A stretch of 64,000 nucleotides of DNA, taken from contig MOEB01000012.1 in assembly GCA_001939945.1 (NCBI GenBank), positions 62,001-126,000 on the forward strand. The letters are read 5' to 3'. The position numbers were made by a program, and so were the translations under genes. This document shows positions 19,168-27,572 of the stretch, piece by piece. Every line of letters starts with the position of its first letter. Position 1 is the stretch's first letter. This DNA is from Aerophototrophica crusticola. GTDB lineage: Bacteria; Pseudomonadota; Alphaproteobacteria; Azospirillales; Azospirillaceae. The notes beneath the pieces were generated by a model, which saw only the letters and a list, made by a program, of their open reading frames with translations, made no database searches and was not told where the DNA came from.

Positions 19168-20256
19168 ATGGTTCGGGTAAGCCTTTCCCTCCAGACCATG
19201 TATGCGGACCTGGTCCAGCGCGGGCTGGACGCGGAGTTCGACCAGCAGTTCGACGAGGGCGGGCAGTTCCTGCTGAAGCAGCGGAACAGCCGCTCCTACT
19301 TCTATTACCAGGGTTATGACGGGGGCCGCCGCGTCCAGAAATATGTCGGCCCGGCCGACGACCCGGCCTTGCGGGGGCGGGTGGAGCGATTCCGTGCCAT
19401 CAAGGCGGACGCGGCGGAGCGGCGACGCATCGTGGCGGCCCTGGTGGCGGGCGGCCTGCCGGCGGCGGACCCGCTGGCTGGCGACATCCTTGATGCCCTG
19501 TGGCGGGCGGGGGTGTTCCGCCTGCGCGGCGTGCTGGTGGGCACCGCGGCGTTCCAGGCTTACCCAGCCCTGCTGGGCGTTCGGCTGCCCGCCGCGCAGA
19601 TGCGGACCGGTGACATCGACATCGCCCAGTTCCACAGCATCTCCGTGTTGGTGGAAGACAGCCTGCCGCCCATCCTGGAAGTGCTTCGCGGCGTGGACCC
19701 CAGCTTCCGAAGCATGCCCCATATGGCGGACCCGATCCGCTCGACCCGTTTCGTCAATGGCGCCAAGCTCGAGGTGGAGTTCCTGACCCCCAACCGTGCC
19801 GGTGACGACAAGCAGGGGAAACCTGCAATGATGCCAGCACTGGGCGGGGCCGCGGCGGAACCGCTCCGCTTTCTGGATTTCCTGATCTACCAGCCCGTGC
19901 GCGCCGTGCTGCTGCACCGGGCGGGAGTGCCGGTGGTCGTGCCAGCCCCAGGCCGCTTTGCCGTCCACAAGCTGATCGTCGCCAGCCGGCGCCGCCGCGA
20001 TCCCGTGGGCATGGTGAAGGCGGCCAAGGACGTCGCCCAGGCCGGAACACTGTTCGCCGCCTTGGGCGAGACCCGGCGGGGGTTCGAGGTGGGGGAGGCC
20101 TGGGCTGAGGCGTGGAAGCGGGGCCCGTCCTGGCGGGAGGCGCTGGCCGACGGGAGGTCGCGGCTATCCGCGGGCCCGGCCGCAGTGCTGGAAGACTCGG
20201 TCCTGTCCTGGGCGCGGGACATGGGGGAAGCGGCGGCGGCCCTCGGCTGGGGATGA
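19168..20256 (+). CDS. nucleotidyltransferase-fold protein (GSU2403 / NTP_transf_8 type)
   Basis: 362-aa protein resembling the GSU2403-type nucleotidyltransferase-fold family. It begins with LSLQTMYADLVQRGLDAEFD and FLLKQRNSRSYFYYQGYDGG, the helix and small beta domain of this group. It then has FRLRGVLVGTAAFQAYPALL and the nucleotidyltransferase Asp pair in RTGDIDIAQF, and a helical tail with FAVHKLIVASRRR. Molecular role unknown; relatives occur as accessory or toxin-like genes. The start at 19168 has CAGGG upstream. The earlier ATG at 19147 lies inside an operator-like palindrome and is less likely. It is divergent from hisN. Confidence 0.7.
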   Translation: MVRVSLSLQTMYADLVQRGLDAEFDQQFDEGGQFLLKQRNSRSYFYYQGYDGGRRVQKYVGPADDPALRGRVERFRAIKADAAERRRIVAALVAGGLPAADPLAGDILDALWRAGVFRLRGVLVGTAAFQAYPALLGVRLPAAQMRTGDIDIAQFHSISVLVEDSLPPILEVLRGVDPSFRSMPHMADPIRSTRFVNGAKLEVEFLTPNRAGDDKQGKPAMMPALGGAAAEPLRFLDFLIYQPVRAVLLHRAGVPVVVPAPGRFAVHKLIVASRRRRDPVGMVKAAKDVAQAGTLFAALGETRRGFEVGEAWAEAWKRGPSWREALADGRSRLSAGPAAVLEDSVLSWARDMGEAAAALGWG

Positions 20257-20291
20257 TCCACCCTTGCCGGGGCTGAACCGGGAGTTCCCAG

Positions 20292-20327
20292 AAAACAAAC
20301 CGGGCGCGACCCGGAGGCCGCGCCCGT
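20292..20327 (-). terminator. Rho-independent terminator after the cytochrome c gene
   Basis: On the minus strand, a GGGCGCG / CGCGCCC stem with a GC-rich loop is followed by GGTTTGTTTT. It lies 28 bp past the cytochrome stop codon and also separates it from the convergent nucleotidyltransferase gene. Confidence 0.75.
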
Positions 20328-20354
20328 TGCCAACCGCACCCTTGATCCCACCGC

Positions 20355-20903
20355 TTACGGCAGCGGGGCCGGGCTGTCGGACAGGCTGCGCAGGTAGGCG
20401 ATCAAGTTGGCGCGGTCGTCGGCCTTCTTGATGCCGGCATAGTTCATCTTGGTGCCGGGGATGGCGGCCTTCGGGTTCGCCAGGAAGACGTTCAGCGCCT
20501 CATAGTCCCAGGGCTTCTCGTGCAGGGCCTTCATGGCGTCGGAGTAGCCGAAGCCCTCCGCATGGGCATGGGGGGCGTTCACGATGTTCCACAGGTTCGG
20601 GCCGACCTTGTTGGCGCCGCCCTTCTCGAAGCTGTGGCAGGCGGCGCAGGCCTTGGCCACGCCCTGGCCCTTCGTGGCGTCGGCGGCGGCCAGCAGCGGG
20701 GCGACGGGCTCCGGCGCCGCGGGGGCAGCGGCGGCACCAGCACCGGCATCGGCGGCCTGGGTCTCCGGCACCTCGACCTTGTAGGCGCGCTCCTCGGGGA
20801 TGTGGGGGTGCAGCAGCTTCTTGGAGATGAAGCCCGCCAGCAGCGCCACCAGCGTCGCCGTGAGGATCGCCATGAAAATCTTGTTGAAGGTACTGCCTGC
20901 CAT
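20355..20903 (-). CDS. cycM: membrane-anchored c-type cytochrome (CycM-like)
   Basis: 182-aa protein. It has an uncleaved N-terminal anchor (FMAILTATLVALLAGFISKK), an Ala/Pro-rich periplasmic linker (about 45-75), then a class I cytochrome c domain. That domain has the haem-binding CAACH motif, the GPNLWNIV helix and a distal Met in PGTKMNYAGI. The alphaproteobacterial CycM/c552 group passes electrons from the bc1 complex to aa3 oxidase at the inner membrane. I chose the ATG at 20903 with GGGACAG before it. It is followed by a terminator and divergent from kdsB. Confidence 0.88.
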   Translation of the reverse strand: MAGSTFNKIFMAILTATLVALLAGFISKKLLHPHIPEERAYKVEVPETQAADAGAGAAAAPAAPEPVAPLLAAADATKGQGVAKACAACHSFEKGGANKVGPNLWNIVNAPHAHAEGFGYSDAMKALHEKPWDYEALNVFLANPKAAIPGTKMNYAGIKKADDRANLIAYLRSLSDSPAPLP

Positions 20904-21098
20904 CTGTCCCAACCCTTTTAGACCCTATGGCCCTGCCCCTTCTTCCGGGGCTTGGGCGCGGGCACAATAGCGTCAAGGCGCGGGCACGTCCATGCCCCGC
21001 CGGCTGACTGTTCAGGGGGTTAATTAGCGGATGGACCCGGCGTCGCACATGCGGTTTCGGCCTTGACCCGCCGGACCAAATGTCGCACGGGATCGGGC

Positions 21099-21848
21099 AT
21101 GAGCAGCGCGCCCAAGAACCCCCTGGTCCTCATCCCCGCCCGCATGGCCTCCACCCGCCTGCCGGGCAAGCCCCTGGCCGACATCCAGGGCCTGCCCATG
21201 GTCGTGCAGGTCTGGAAGCGCGCCATGGAGGCCGACATCGGCCCCGTCGTCGTGGCCGCGGCGGAGGAGGAGGTGGCCGCTGCCGTGCGCGACCATGGCG
21301 GCACCGCGGTGCTGACCGACCCCGACCACCCCTCCGGCTCCGACCGCATCTGGGAAGCGGTGACGAGGCTCGACCCCGACGGGAGGCATGACGCCATCGT
21401 CAACGTGCAGGGCGACCTGCCGACGGTGGAACCCGCCACCATCCGGGCCGCCTTCGGGCCCCTGGCGGATGGCGGCGTGGACATCGCCACCCTGGCCGTG
21501 GCCATCACGGACGCGGCGGAGCGCACGAACCCCAACGTGGTGAAGGCGGTGCTGGAACTGGTCCCCGGCGCCCGCCAGGGCCGCGCCCTCTACTTCACCC
21601 GGGCCACCGCGCCCTGGGGGGAGGGGGACCTGTACCACCACATCGGCCTCTACGCCTACCGCCGGGCGGCGTTGCAGCGCTTCGTCGCCCTGCCGCCCGC
21701 GGCGCTGGAGCAGCGGGAGAAGCTGGAGCAGCTCCGCGCCCTGGCCAACGGCATGACCATCTCCGTCGCCCTGGTGGACGCCGTGCCCCTGGGCGTGGAC
21801 ACCCCCGAAGACCTCGAGAAAGCCCGCGCCCTGCTGGCGCGCCGCTAG
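21099..21848 (+). CDS. kdsB: 3-deoxy-manno-octulosonate cytidylyltransferase
   Basis: 249-aa enzyme that joins CTP and Kdo to give CMP-Kdo for lipid A-core assembly. It has the nucleotide-binding N-terminus [30 protein letters not shown], the metal/CTP contact [13 protein letters not shown], and the KdsB-specific [20 protein letters not shown] and [18 protein letters not shown]. Full length. The ATG at 21099 is internal to a longer frame and matches the family start. It precedes pheA by 12 bp, so the two are probably co-transcribed. Confidence 0.96.
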   Translation: MSSAPKNPLVLIPARMASTRLPGKPLADIQGLPMVVQVWKRAMEADIGPVVVAAAEEEVAAAVRDHGGTAVLTDPDHPSGSDRIWEAVTRLDPDGRHDAIVNVQGDLPTVEPATIRAAFGPLADGGVDIATLAVAITDAAERTNPNVVKAVLELVPGARQGRALYFTRATAPWGEGDLYHHIGLYAYRRAALQRFVALPPAALEQREKLEQLRALANGMTISVALVDAVPLGVDTPEDLEKARALLARR

Positions 21849-21860
21849 GAGCCGTACCCC

Positions 21861-22724
21861 ATGCCGTCGCAGACCATCGCCTACCAGGGGGCGCCCGGCG
21901 CCAACTCGGACCTGGCGTGCCGCAGCGTCTTCCCGGAGATGACCCCGCTGCCCTGCGCCAGCTTCGAGGACGCCTTCGCCGCCGTCCATGGCGGGCAGGC
22001 GCGGCTGGCCATGATCCCGGTGGAGAACTCCGTCGCCGGCCGGGTGGCGGACATCCACCATCTGCTGCCCAACGGCGGCCTGCACATCATCGGGGAGCAT
22101 TTCCAGCGGGTCATCCACTGCCTGGTGGCGCCAAAGGGCGCGACCATGGAAAACCTGCGCGAGGTGCACAGCCACATCCAGGCCTTGGGCCAGTGCCGCG
22201 GCTACCTGCGCGCCCGCAACCTGGCCCCCGTCACCCATGCCGACACGGCCGGCGCCGCGGCGGACGTGGCCCGGTGGAACGACCCGACGCGGGGCGCCAT
22301 CGCCTCCCGCCTCGCCGCCGAGATCTATGGGCTGGAGGTGCTGGCGGAAGGGATCGAGGATGCCGCCCACAACACCACCCGATTCCTGGTCCTGGCCAAG
22401 GAGCCCAAGGTTCCCGCCCGGGGCAGCGGGCCCACGGTGACCAGCTTCGTCTTCCGGGTGCGCAGCGTGCCCGCTGCCCTGTACAAGGCCCTGGGCGGCT
22501 TCGCCACCAACGGCGTGAACATCACCAAGCTGGAAAGCTACATGGTGGACGGCCGCTTCATCGCCGCCCAGTTCTATGCCGACGTGGAGGGCCACCCGGA
22601 GGACCGCCCCCTGCGGCTGGCCCTGGAAGAGCTGGGCTTCTTCGCCCGCGAGGTGAAGATCCTGGGCGTCTACCCCGCCAACCCATTCCGCCTGGAGGAG
22701 GCCCAGCGGGTCGGGGGGGATTGA
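21861..22724 (+). CDS. pheA: prephenate dehydratase
   Basis: 287-aa monofunctional enzyme converting prephenate to phenylpyruvate in phenylalanine synthesis. The catalytic half has IAYQGAPGANSDLACRSVFP, MIPVENSVAGRVADIHHLLP and the Thr-Arg-Phe site in DAAHNTTRFLVLAKEP. A C-terminal ACT domain starts at TSFVFRVRSVPAALYKALGG, and NITKLESYMVDG is the phenylalanine-sensing loop, so feedback inhibition is expected. There is no chorismate mutase domain. GGAGCCGTACCCC precedes the start. It forms a likely operon with kdsB and perhaps the next gene. Confidence 0.96.
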   Translation: MPSQTIAYQGAPGANSDLACRSVFPEMTPLPCASFEDAFAAVHGGQARLAMIPVENSVAGRVADIHHLLPNGGLHIIGEHFQRVIHCLVAPKGATMENLREVHSHIQALGQCRGYLRARNLAPVTHADTAGAAADVARWNDPTRGAIASRLAAEIYGLEVLAEGIEDAAHNTTRFLVLAKEPKVPARGSGPTVTSFVFRVRSVPAALYKALGGFATNGVNITKLESYMVDGRFIAAQFYADVEGHPEDRPLRLALEELGFFAREVKILGVYPANPFRLEEAQRVGGD

Positions 22725-22742
22725 GGGGGGCGGACCAGCGCC

Positions 22743-24500
22743 ATGTCCGGCCGTCACGTTGTTGCCCTGTTCCTCCTGGCCACGGTGGTCAGCTACGGAC
22801 CGGCTGCCGCCACGCCCGTTTCGGCCCTGACGCTGCAATCCTGCAAGGCCACGCCCACCGTGGATTGCGTGGTGCAGGCCATGATCAGGGATTTGGAGCC
22901 GACCTTCGCACAGGCTGACCCCTGGACGATGCGGGCATTCCGCGCCATTGCGGCGAAAAATCCGGCCGCCATCGAATCCCTTCTGTTCAATGAAGACCCG
23001 GAGGGCTTGGCATTTACCCCCGCACAAGCCCTTGCCCTCGCCGGACTGGCCGGGGACGCCATTGCCCTGCTCCGCGATTGGCAGGCGGCTGAACCCGATG
23101 GCGATGGGGAGAGCTTTGCCTACGAAGCCAACGTCCTGGCCAAAGTGGCCGAAATCCTTTCGGAAAAAGGAGCCGAGGCGGACGTTGAAGCCCTGCTGAC
23201 TGAGGCTTCCCGATTGCTTGCCCAGGTCGCTGCACGGGGCGGCGACGAGACCCGCGGCGATGCTGAACCTGGCGAGGAGACCGAGCATCAAGCCGACTAT
23301 CCGGGTTATACCCGGGCAAGCATGTCACGCGCCTGGGCGGCCCTGGGCCGGTTGGACAAGGTCGAGGAGGTCGACGCCCTGGCCCGCTCCTCTGGCCAGC
23401 CCGGCTTGTCCTGCGAGACCTGGATCGAAGTCGCCATCCGGATGCCCGACAGGCCCGAGCCGTTCGAGCGGGTCATGGCATTGCTGTCGCGGGAGGGTGA
23501 GCCCTACGCCTGGCTTGAGGTGGCCCGGGCACTGCTCCAGGCCGGTGACAAAGCCCGGGCCGCACAAGTACTCCGCGGGTTCAAGGCATCCGGCAAGACG
23601 GTCGAACCGGGATCGACGTATGCCCTCGCCAGATTGTGGGCCGGTGCCGGCGACCTGGATGAGGCGACGGCCGTTTTGGGCGGCTGGCAATCCCTGGCCG
23701 GCCAGGAGCATTGGGGGCAGCAGCAGGTCAATGAACTCTGGGACCTGCTGCACGCCCTCGTCGCCGCCAAGCAGCCCGACGCCGCGCTGGCGGCAGCCGC
23801 CTTGGCTATAAGATCCAGCACGGATGACCAGTTCCGGACCTGGATCCGCCTGTCGGACCTGTTCCACCTAGCCGGCGATGCATGGTCCATGCAGATCGCC
23901 AGCCAGCGCGCCGCTTCCCTCATTGATGAACCGGGAGAGCGCCAACCCGACCGGCGATCCTCCCTCCTGTGGTCACGTTTGCAACAACGGGACATCAGGG
24001 GTGCCTTGGCGTTGGCGGAGACAGCCCCCGAGCCTGATAGGCTGCCGCTGCTCGTCAAGATCGCCGACGCCGGCGGGGAACGGGGTGTCGCGGAGCCATT
24101 TCCTTCCGTGGCGCGCCAGATCCTGGCGGCGAGTCCTGACAGCCTGACGGCCCATGCCGTCGAGGCAGCCGGGCGGGTCATGCGGCTTGCCGATGACCAG
24201 CCGGGTGTCGAGAAGGCCGTCGGAATGGCTGACACGATCTTTGCGCGGCAACCCACGGACCAGCCCGGTTGGCCCAAGGCGATCTGGGCCATCACGGGTG
24301 ACAGGGACGCCGCGGGGGAAAGGCTTGCCCGGATCGCGACACCAAAGGACAGGGCCCGGGCCAGCTTGGCCCTGGCGGAAGCCATGGCATCAACCGATCC
24401 GGCCGGGGCCGCCGCCTTGCTCGTGGAGCACCCGCCGCAACCTGAGTACCAGCTCCAGGTCGTACATCTTGTGCTCACGCTTACCGGCCAGAAACGTTGA
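22743..24500 (+). CDS. hypothetical periplasmic helical-repeat protein
   Basis: 585-aa protein I do not recognise. It has a signal peptide (HVVALFLLATVVSYGPAAA-TPV). The body is almost entirely helical and Ala-rich with TPR-like pairs, for example YAWLEVARALLQAGDKARAA, TYALARLWAGAGDLDEATAV and RDIRGALALAETAPEPDRLP, at roughly 35-45-residue spacing. This suggests a solenoid that binds another protein. Cys pairs near the start (LQSCKATPTVDCV) may form a disulfide. It starts 18 bp after pheA, perhaps by read-through, but no metabolic link is evident. Base composition is somewhat less GC-rich than kdsB-pheA. Confidence 0.7.
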   Translation: MSGRHVVALFLLATVVSYGPAAATPVSALTLQSCKATPTVDCVVQAMIRDLEPTFAQADPWTMRAFRAIAAKNPAAIESLLFNEDPEGLAFTPAQALALAGLAGDAIALLRDWQAAEPDGDGESFAYEANVLAKVAEILSEKGAEADVEALLTEASRLLAQVAARGGDETRGDAEPGEETEHQADYPGYTRASMSRAWAALGRLDKVEEVDALARSSGQPGLSCETWIEVAIRMPDRPEPFERVMALLSREGEPYAWLEVARALLQAGDKARAAQVLRGFKASGKTVEPGSTYALARLWAGAGDLDEATAVLGGWQSLAGQEHWGQQQVNELWDLLHALVAAKQPDAALAAAALAIRSSTDDQFRTWIRLSDLFHLAGDAWSMQIASQRAASLIDEPGERQPDRRSSLLWSRLQQRDIRGALALAETAPEPDRLPLLVKIADAGGERGVAEPFPSVARQILAASPDSLTAHAVEAAGRVMRLADDQPGVEKAVGMADTIFARQPTDQPGWPKAIWAITGDRDAAGERLARIATPKDRARASLALAEAMASTDPAGAAALLVEHPPQPEYQLQVVHLVLTLTGQKR

Positions 24501-24596
24501 GGAGGCCCTGCCAGCACCACTTGCAGCCGGGAGCGCCGATCGGTGGCACTGGCGGTTGGTGGTACACGGCGGACGACCAGGAAGGATCTTTTCCCC

Positions 24597-25460
24597 ATGG
24601 ACCAGCACACCCTGACCAACGGCAGCCTGACCGCCCGTATCCTTGCCAAGGGGGCGGAGTTGGCATCCCTGCGCGACGCGGCTGGGAACGAGGTCATCTG
24701 GCAGGCGGGGCCGGCCTGGCCGAAGCACTCCCCCGTCCTGTTCCCCATCATCGGCAAGCTGGCCGGGGACCGGATGCGGGTGGATGGCCGGGACCATGCC
24801 CTGCCCAAGCACGGCTTCGCCCGGGACCGGGTGTTCCGCTGGGTGGAAACGGGGCCGGAATCCTGCCTGCTGGAGCTGGTGGACGACGACCAGACCCGCG
24901 CACTCTACCCCTTCGCCTTCAAGCTGCAGCTTGGTTACCGGCTGGAGGGGGACGCGCTACTCATCACCTATCGGGTGGAGAACCGGGGGGAGGGCTTGCT
25001 GCCCGCTTCCCTTGGCGCCCACCCCGCCTTCCGCTGGCCGCTGCGGGACGGGGTGGCGAAGACGGAGCATCGGATCGAGTTCGAAACGGATGAGCCAGGC
25101 GCCTTGAGGCGGGTCACGCCCGACGGGCTGATCGGGCCGGAGCCGAAACCGTCGCCCGTGCGCGGGCGGGTGCTGGCCCTTGACGAGTCGCTGTTCGCCG
25201 ACGACGCCCTGGTCTGGGACCCGGTGGCCAGCCGGTCCGTGACCTATACCGCGCCCGGCTGCCCCGTGGTCGAGGTGTCCTGGGACGGCTTCCCCCAATT
25301 GGGCATCTGGAGCAGGCCGGCGGACTTCATCTGCGTCGAGCCATGGCACGGCATCGCCGACCCGGAGGGCTTCGACGGGGAGTTCCGCGACAAGCCTGGC
25401 CTGATGCACATCCCGGCGGGGGAGGGGCGGGATTTCTCGATCCGGGTCCGGATCGGTTGA
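24597..25460 (+). CDS. aldose 1-epimerase family protein
   Basis: 287-aa beta-sandwich protein of the galactose mutarotase-like superfamily, in the small branch sometimes called LacX. It begins LTNGSLTARILAKGAELASL, has WPKHSPVLFPIIGKL and HGFARDRVFRW (the first active-site His region), then LGAHPAFRWPL (second His) and FICVEPWHGIADPEG (catalytic Glu region). Members interconvert anomers of sugars or sugar phosphates, and the substrate is unknown. GGAAGGA lies somewhat far (12 bp) from the ATG. It is convergent with nudC, 9 bp apart. Confidence 0.88.
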   Translation: MDQHTLTNGSLTARILAKGAELASLRDAAGNEVIWQAGPAWPKHSPVLFPIIGKLAGDRMRVDGRDHALPKHGFARDRVFRWVETGPESCLLELVDDDQTRALYPFAFKLQLGYRLEGDALLITYRVENRGEGLLPASLGAHPAFRWPLRDGVAKTEHRIEFETDEPGALRRVTPDGLIGPEPKPSPVRGRVLALDESLFADDALVWDPVASRSVTYTAPGCPVVEVSWDGFPQLGIWSRPADFICVEPWHGIADPEGFDGEFRDKPGLMHIPAGEGRDFSIRVRIG

Positions 25461-25469
25461 GGCCTTCCG

Positions 25470-26390
25470 TCAGACTTGCCCGAAAAGCCAGGTGTCGATC
25501 AGGCGGCGGCTGATGCTGTCCTTCGGCGGCAGGAGGAATTCCTCGGGCTCATGGGGGGCCAGCAGGTAGTCCCGGGTGAACCACCGCGCGTCCTCCAGCT
25601 CGTCATCGTCGGTGCGGATGTCGGTGGTGACGGCGCGGGCGTGGAAGCCCAGCATCAGGGACGAGGGGAAGGGCCAGGGCTGGCTGCTGTCGTAGCGCAC
25701 GTCGGTGACCTGCACGCCGGCCTCTTCCAGGCACTCGCGCATCACCGTCTCCTCTAGGCTCTCCCCCGCCTCCACGAAGCCGGCCAGGGTGGAGTACATG
25801 CCCGGGGGGAAGCGGCCTTGGCGGCCCAACAGGCAGCGGTCGCCGTCATGCACCAGCATGATCACCGCCGGGTCGGTGCGGGGGAAGTGGCTGCTGGCAC
25901 AGGCCGGGTTGGTGCATCGGCGGGAGTGGCCGGCCTCCGCCATCTCCGTCGGTGACCCGCAGACCCCGCAGAAGCGGTGCCGCTCATGCCAGAGCATCAG
26001 CGCCCGCACATAGGCGAAGGTCCCCGCCAGCGGCGCCGACAGGGTGGGGGACAGGGTGCGCAGGTCAACGAAGGCGCCCAGGGCCGACAGGGCGGGGTGC
26101 TCCTTCGGCTCCTCCACCGCGGACAGGTCCACGGCGAAGACCGGCACCTCCCCCTCCAAGCCCAGGAAGGTGGGGCCGACGGTGCCGAGGTCCTGCCACC
26201 AGCGCTCGCCCACGGGCAGCCAGACCGGCTCCGGCGCCTCCCGCGGGCCGGTGACCAGGTGCTTGCCCCGCCAGTAGGGCAACAGCCGCGCCGCCGGGCT
26301 GGCCAGGGCCCCGGCCAGCCACTCCGCATCCTTGCGCCGGTGCGCGGCCCGGTCCAGGCCACTCCCGGCATAGAGGTTCAGCTTAGTCAT
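25470..26390 (-). CDS. nudC: NAD(+) diphosphatase / RNA-decapping Nudix hydrolase
   Basis: 306-aa NudC. After a divergent N-terminal domain comes a zinc ribbon (CGVCGSP...CTNPACASSHFPRTDPAVIML). The Nudix box GFVEAGESLEETVMRE-CLEEAGV is complete, and the NudC-specific SQPWPFPSSLMLGFHA follows. It cleaves NADH/NAD to NMN and AMP and removes NAD caps from RNA 5' ends, as a dimer. The start at 26390 gives MTKLNLYAG; a longer frame reaching 26639 adds non-homologous sequence. Confidence 0.94.
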   Translation of the reverse strand: MTKLNLYAGSGLDRAAHRRKDAEWLAGALASPAARLLPYWRGKHLVTGPREAPEPVWLPVGERWWQDLGTVGPTFLGLEGEVPVFAVDLSAVEEPKEHPALSALGAFVDLRTLSPTLSAPLAGTFAYVRALMLWHERHRFCGVCGSPTEMAEAGHSRRCTNPACASSHFPRTDPAVIMLVHDGDRCLLGRQGRFPPGMYSTLAGFVEAGESLEETVMRECLEEAGVQVTDVRYDSSQPWPFPSSLMLGFHARAVTTDIRTDDDELEDARWFTRDYLLAPHEPEEFLLPPKDSISRRLIDTWLFGQV

Positions 26391-26558
26391 GGGATGAGAA
26401 GTGACACGCGCCGCGGGGTTTTGCCAGGGGGGCGAAGAAGGTGGCAGGTGTGTTATGCTGCACGGCATGGACGGAAGCCTCGAGCGCGTGCTGGCCGACC
26501 GCCCCCCGGCCCGCTGGTTGATCTGCAAAGGGCGCACCTGTTGTGTTAAGGTGGTGTC

Positions 26559-26900
26559 ATGGACGGAGGCATTGTCCCTGGGCTGCGCGTGATGGCCGAT
26601 CCGGCGGTGCCGCGGATCGGGGAGACGTTGCGTGCCCATTTCGGGCCCCGGCTGGTCAAGCTGGTCCTCTACGGGTCACGGGCGCGAGGTGAGGCTCGGC
26701 CCGACAGCGACTACGACGTGGCGGCCTTCGTTCGGGGACCGGTGGACCGCTTCGCCGAGGCCCGGGCTCTCGGCGATGTTCAGTTGGGCATCTGGGAGCA
26801 GACCGGGGCGGAGGTCGACGTGCGGGTTTTCCCGGAAGGGGCCTGGGCGGAGCGCACCCCCTTCATGATGACCGTCCGCGAGGATGGGGTGGCCCTGTGA
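26559..26900 (+). CDS. MNT-type nucleotidyltransferase (antitoxin candidate)
   Basis: 113-aa minimal nucleotidyltransferase. It has the pol-beta signature LVLYGSRARGEARPDSDYDV (Gly-Ser followed by the Asp-x-Asp metal ligands) and a third acidic residue in AEVDVRVF. In MNT/HEPN modules this protein is the antitoxin, and some members inactivate the HEPN RNase by attaching AMP to a Tyr. AAGGTGG precedes the ATG at 26559. The next ATG, 12 codons on, has no ribosome-binding site. The stop overlaps the HEPN start as GTGA, showing tight coupling. Confidence 0.85.
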   Translation: MDGGIVPGLRVMADPAVPRIGETLRAHFGPRLVKLVLYGSRARGEARPDSDYDVAAFVRGPVDRFAEARALGDVQLGIWEQTGAEVDVRVFPEGAWAERTPFMMTVREDGVAL

Positions 26901-27310
26901 CCCCGGAGGTCTTGCAGGAGTTGGCGGCGTCGCAGCACCTCCTGGACCGCGCACGCCGGCTCTACGGCTACCATGAGGCGACGATAGCGGCACGCGAGGC
27001 CTATCTGGCTGCGCTGCACGCGGCCAATGCCTACATCCTCGCCCGGACCGGCAAGCTGCCCCGCTCCCACAGCGGCACCCGCGCCCAGCTACGAATGCTC
27101 TGCCACGCGTCAGGCGAGCTCGCCGTCGCCCATGCCGAGTTCCTGACGGAAGGCTACGAGTACAAGGTCGAGGCGGACTACTATGTCCGGGACGTCGTCC
27201 AACTCACCGACGTACCCGGCATCCTGGACCGTGCGGCCGCCCTGCTCGCCGCCCTGCTCGCCGCCCTGCTCGCCGCCGTCGAGGCCGCCTTGCGCCCGCC
27301 GGTACCCTGA
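26897..27310 (+). CDS. HEPN-domain protein (toxin candidate)
   Basis: 137-aa helical protein starting at GTG inside the MNT stop. LLDRARRLYGYHEATIAAREA and YLAALHAANAYILARTGKLP-RSHSGTRAQL follow the HEPN pattern, with the polar/basic loop before the SHSG segment that carries the RNase residues in this family. HEPN proteins cleave tRNA or mRNA when not held by their MNT partner. The C-terminus contains ALLAALLAALLAA from a DNA tandem repeat and ends with a low-complexity Pro-rich tail. Assignment as a toxin is inferred from gene order and fold. Confidence 0.8.
   Translation: MTPEVLQELAASQHLLDRARRLYGYHEATIAAREAYLAALHAANAYILARTGKLPRSHSGTRAQLRMLCHASGELAVAHAEFLTEGYEYKVEADYYVRDVVQLTDVPGILDRAAALLAALLAALLAAVEAALRPPVP
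27236..27271 (+). repeat. three tandem copies of a 12-bp unit in the HEPN gene
   Basis: GCCGCCCTGCTC is repeated three times exactly, encoding AALL x3 near the HEPN C-terminus. The unit is a multiple of three, so copy-number change would lengthen or shorten the helix without a frameshift. Confidence 0.85.
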
Positions 27311-27360
27311 CGCCCACGCTTTTCCCCTTGCCCCCAACCGCCCCCGTCCCCCATATAGGC

Positions 27361-27463
27361 GGCGGGAGGTTGGCGGCGGACGGGTCCCTCGCCAACCCGG
27401 TCAGGTCCGGAAGGAAGCAGCCGTAACGAGTTCCGGCTCGGGTCGTTCGTCCAGCCTCCCACC
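27361..27463 (+). ncRNA. ffs: bacterial small signal recognition particle RNA (4.5S)
   Basis: The stretch contains the conserved SRP apical domain GGTCAGGTCCGGAAGGAAGC followed by AGCCGTAACGAG, including the GGAA tetraloop region and the asymmetric bulge bound by Ffh. The flanks pair: GGGAGGTTGG (27364-27373) with CCAGCCTCCC (27451-27460), giving a hairpin of about 100 nt. It lies about 110 bp upstream of dnaX, a frequent position in alphaproteobacteria. With Ffh it targets nascent membrane proteins. The ends are approximate. Confidence 0.95.
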
Positions 27464-27572
27464 CTCTTCCCCCCGCACATCATCGGGCTCTGACTCTTCG
27501 CTAGCGACAAGCGCGCCGGCGGCCACTAGACTGGCGCCCGGTTTCCCGAAGACCCTGGGGCGTGCCTTACCC

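Noticed and set aside
26459-26593. Short frame starting MLHGMDGSLERVLADRPP upstream of the MNT gene
   Set aside because: No ribosome-binding site and no recognisable pattern; it overlaps the MNT start in another frame.
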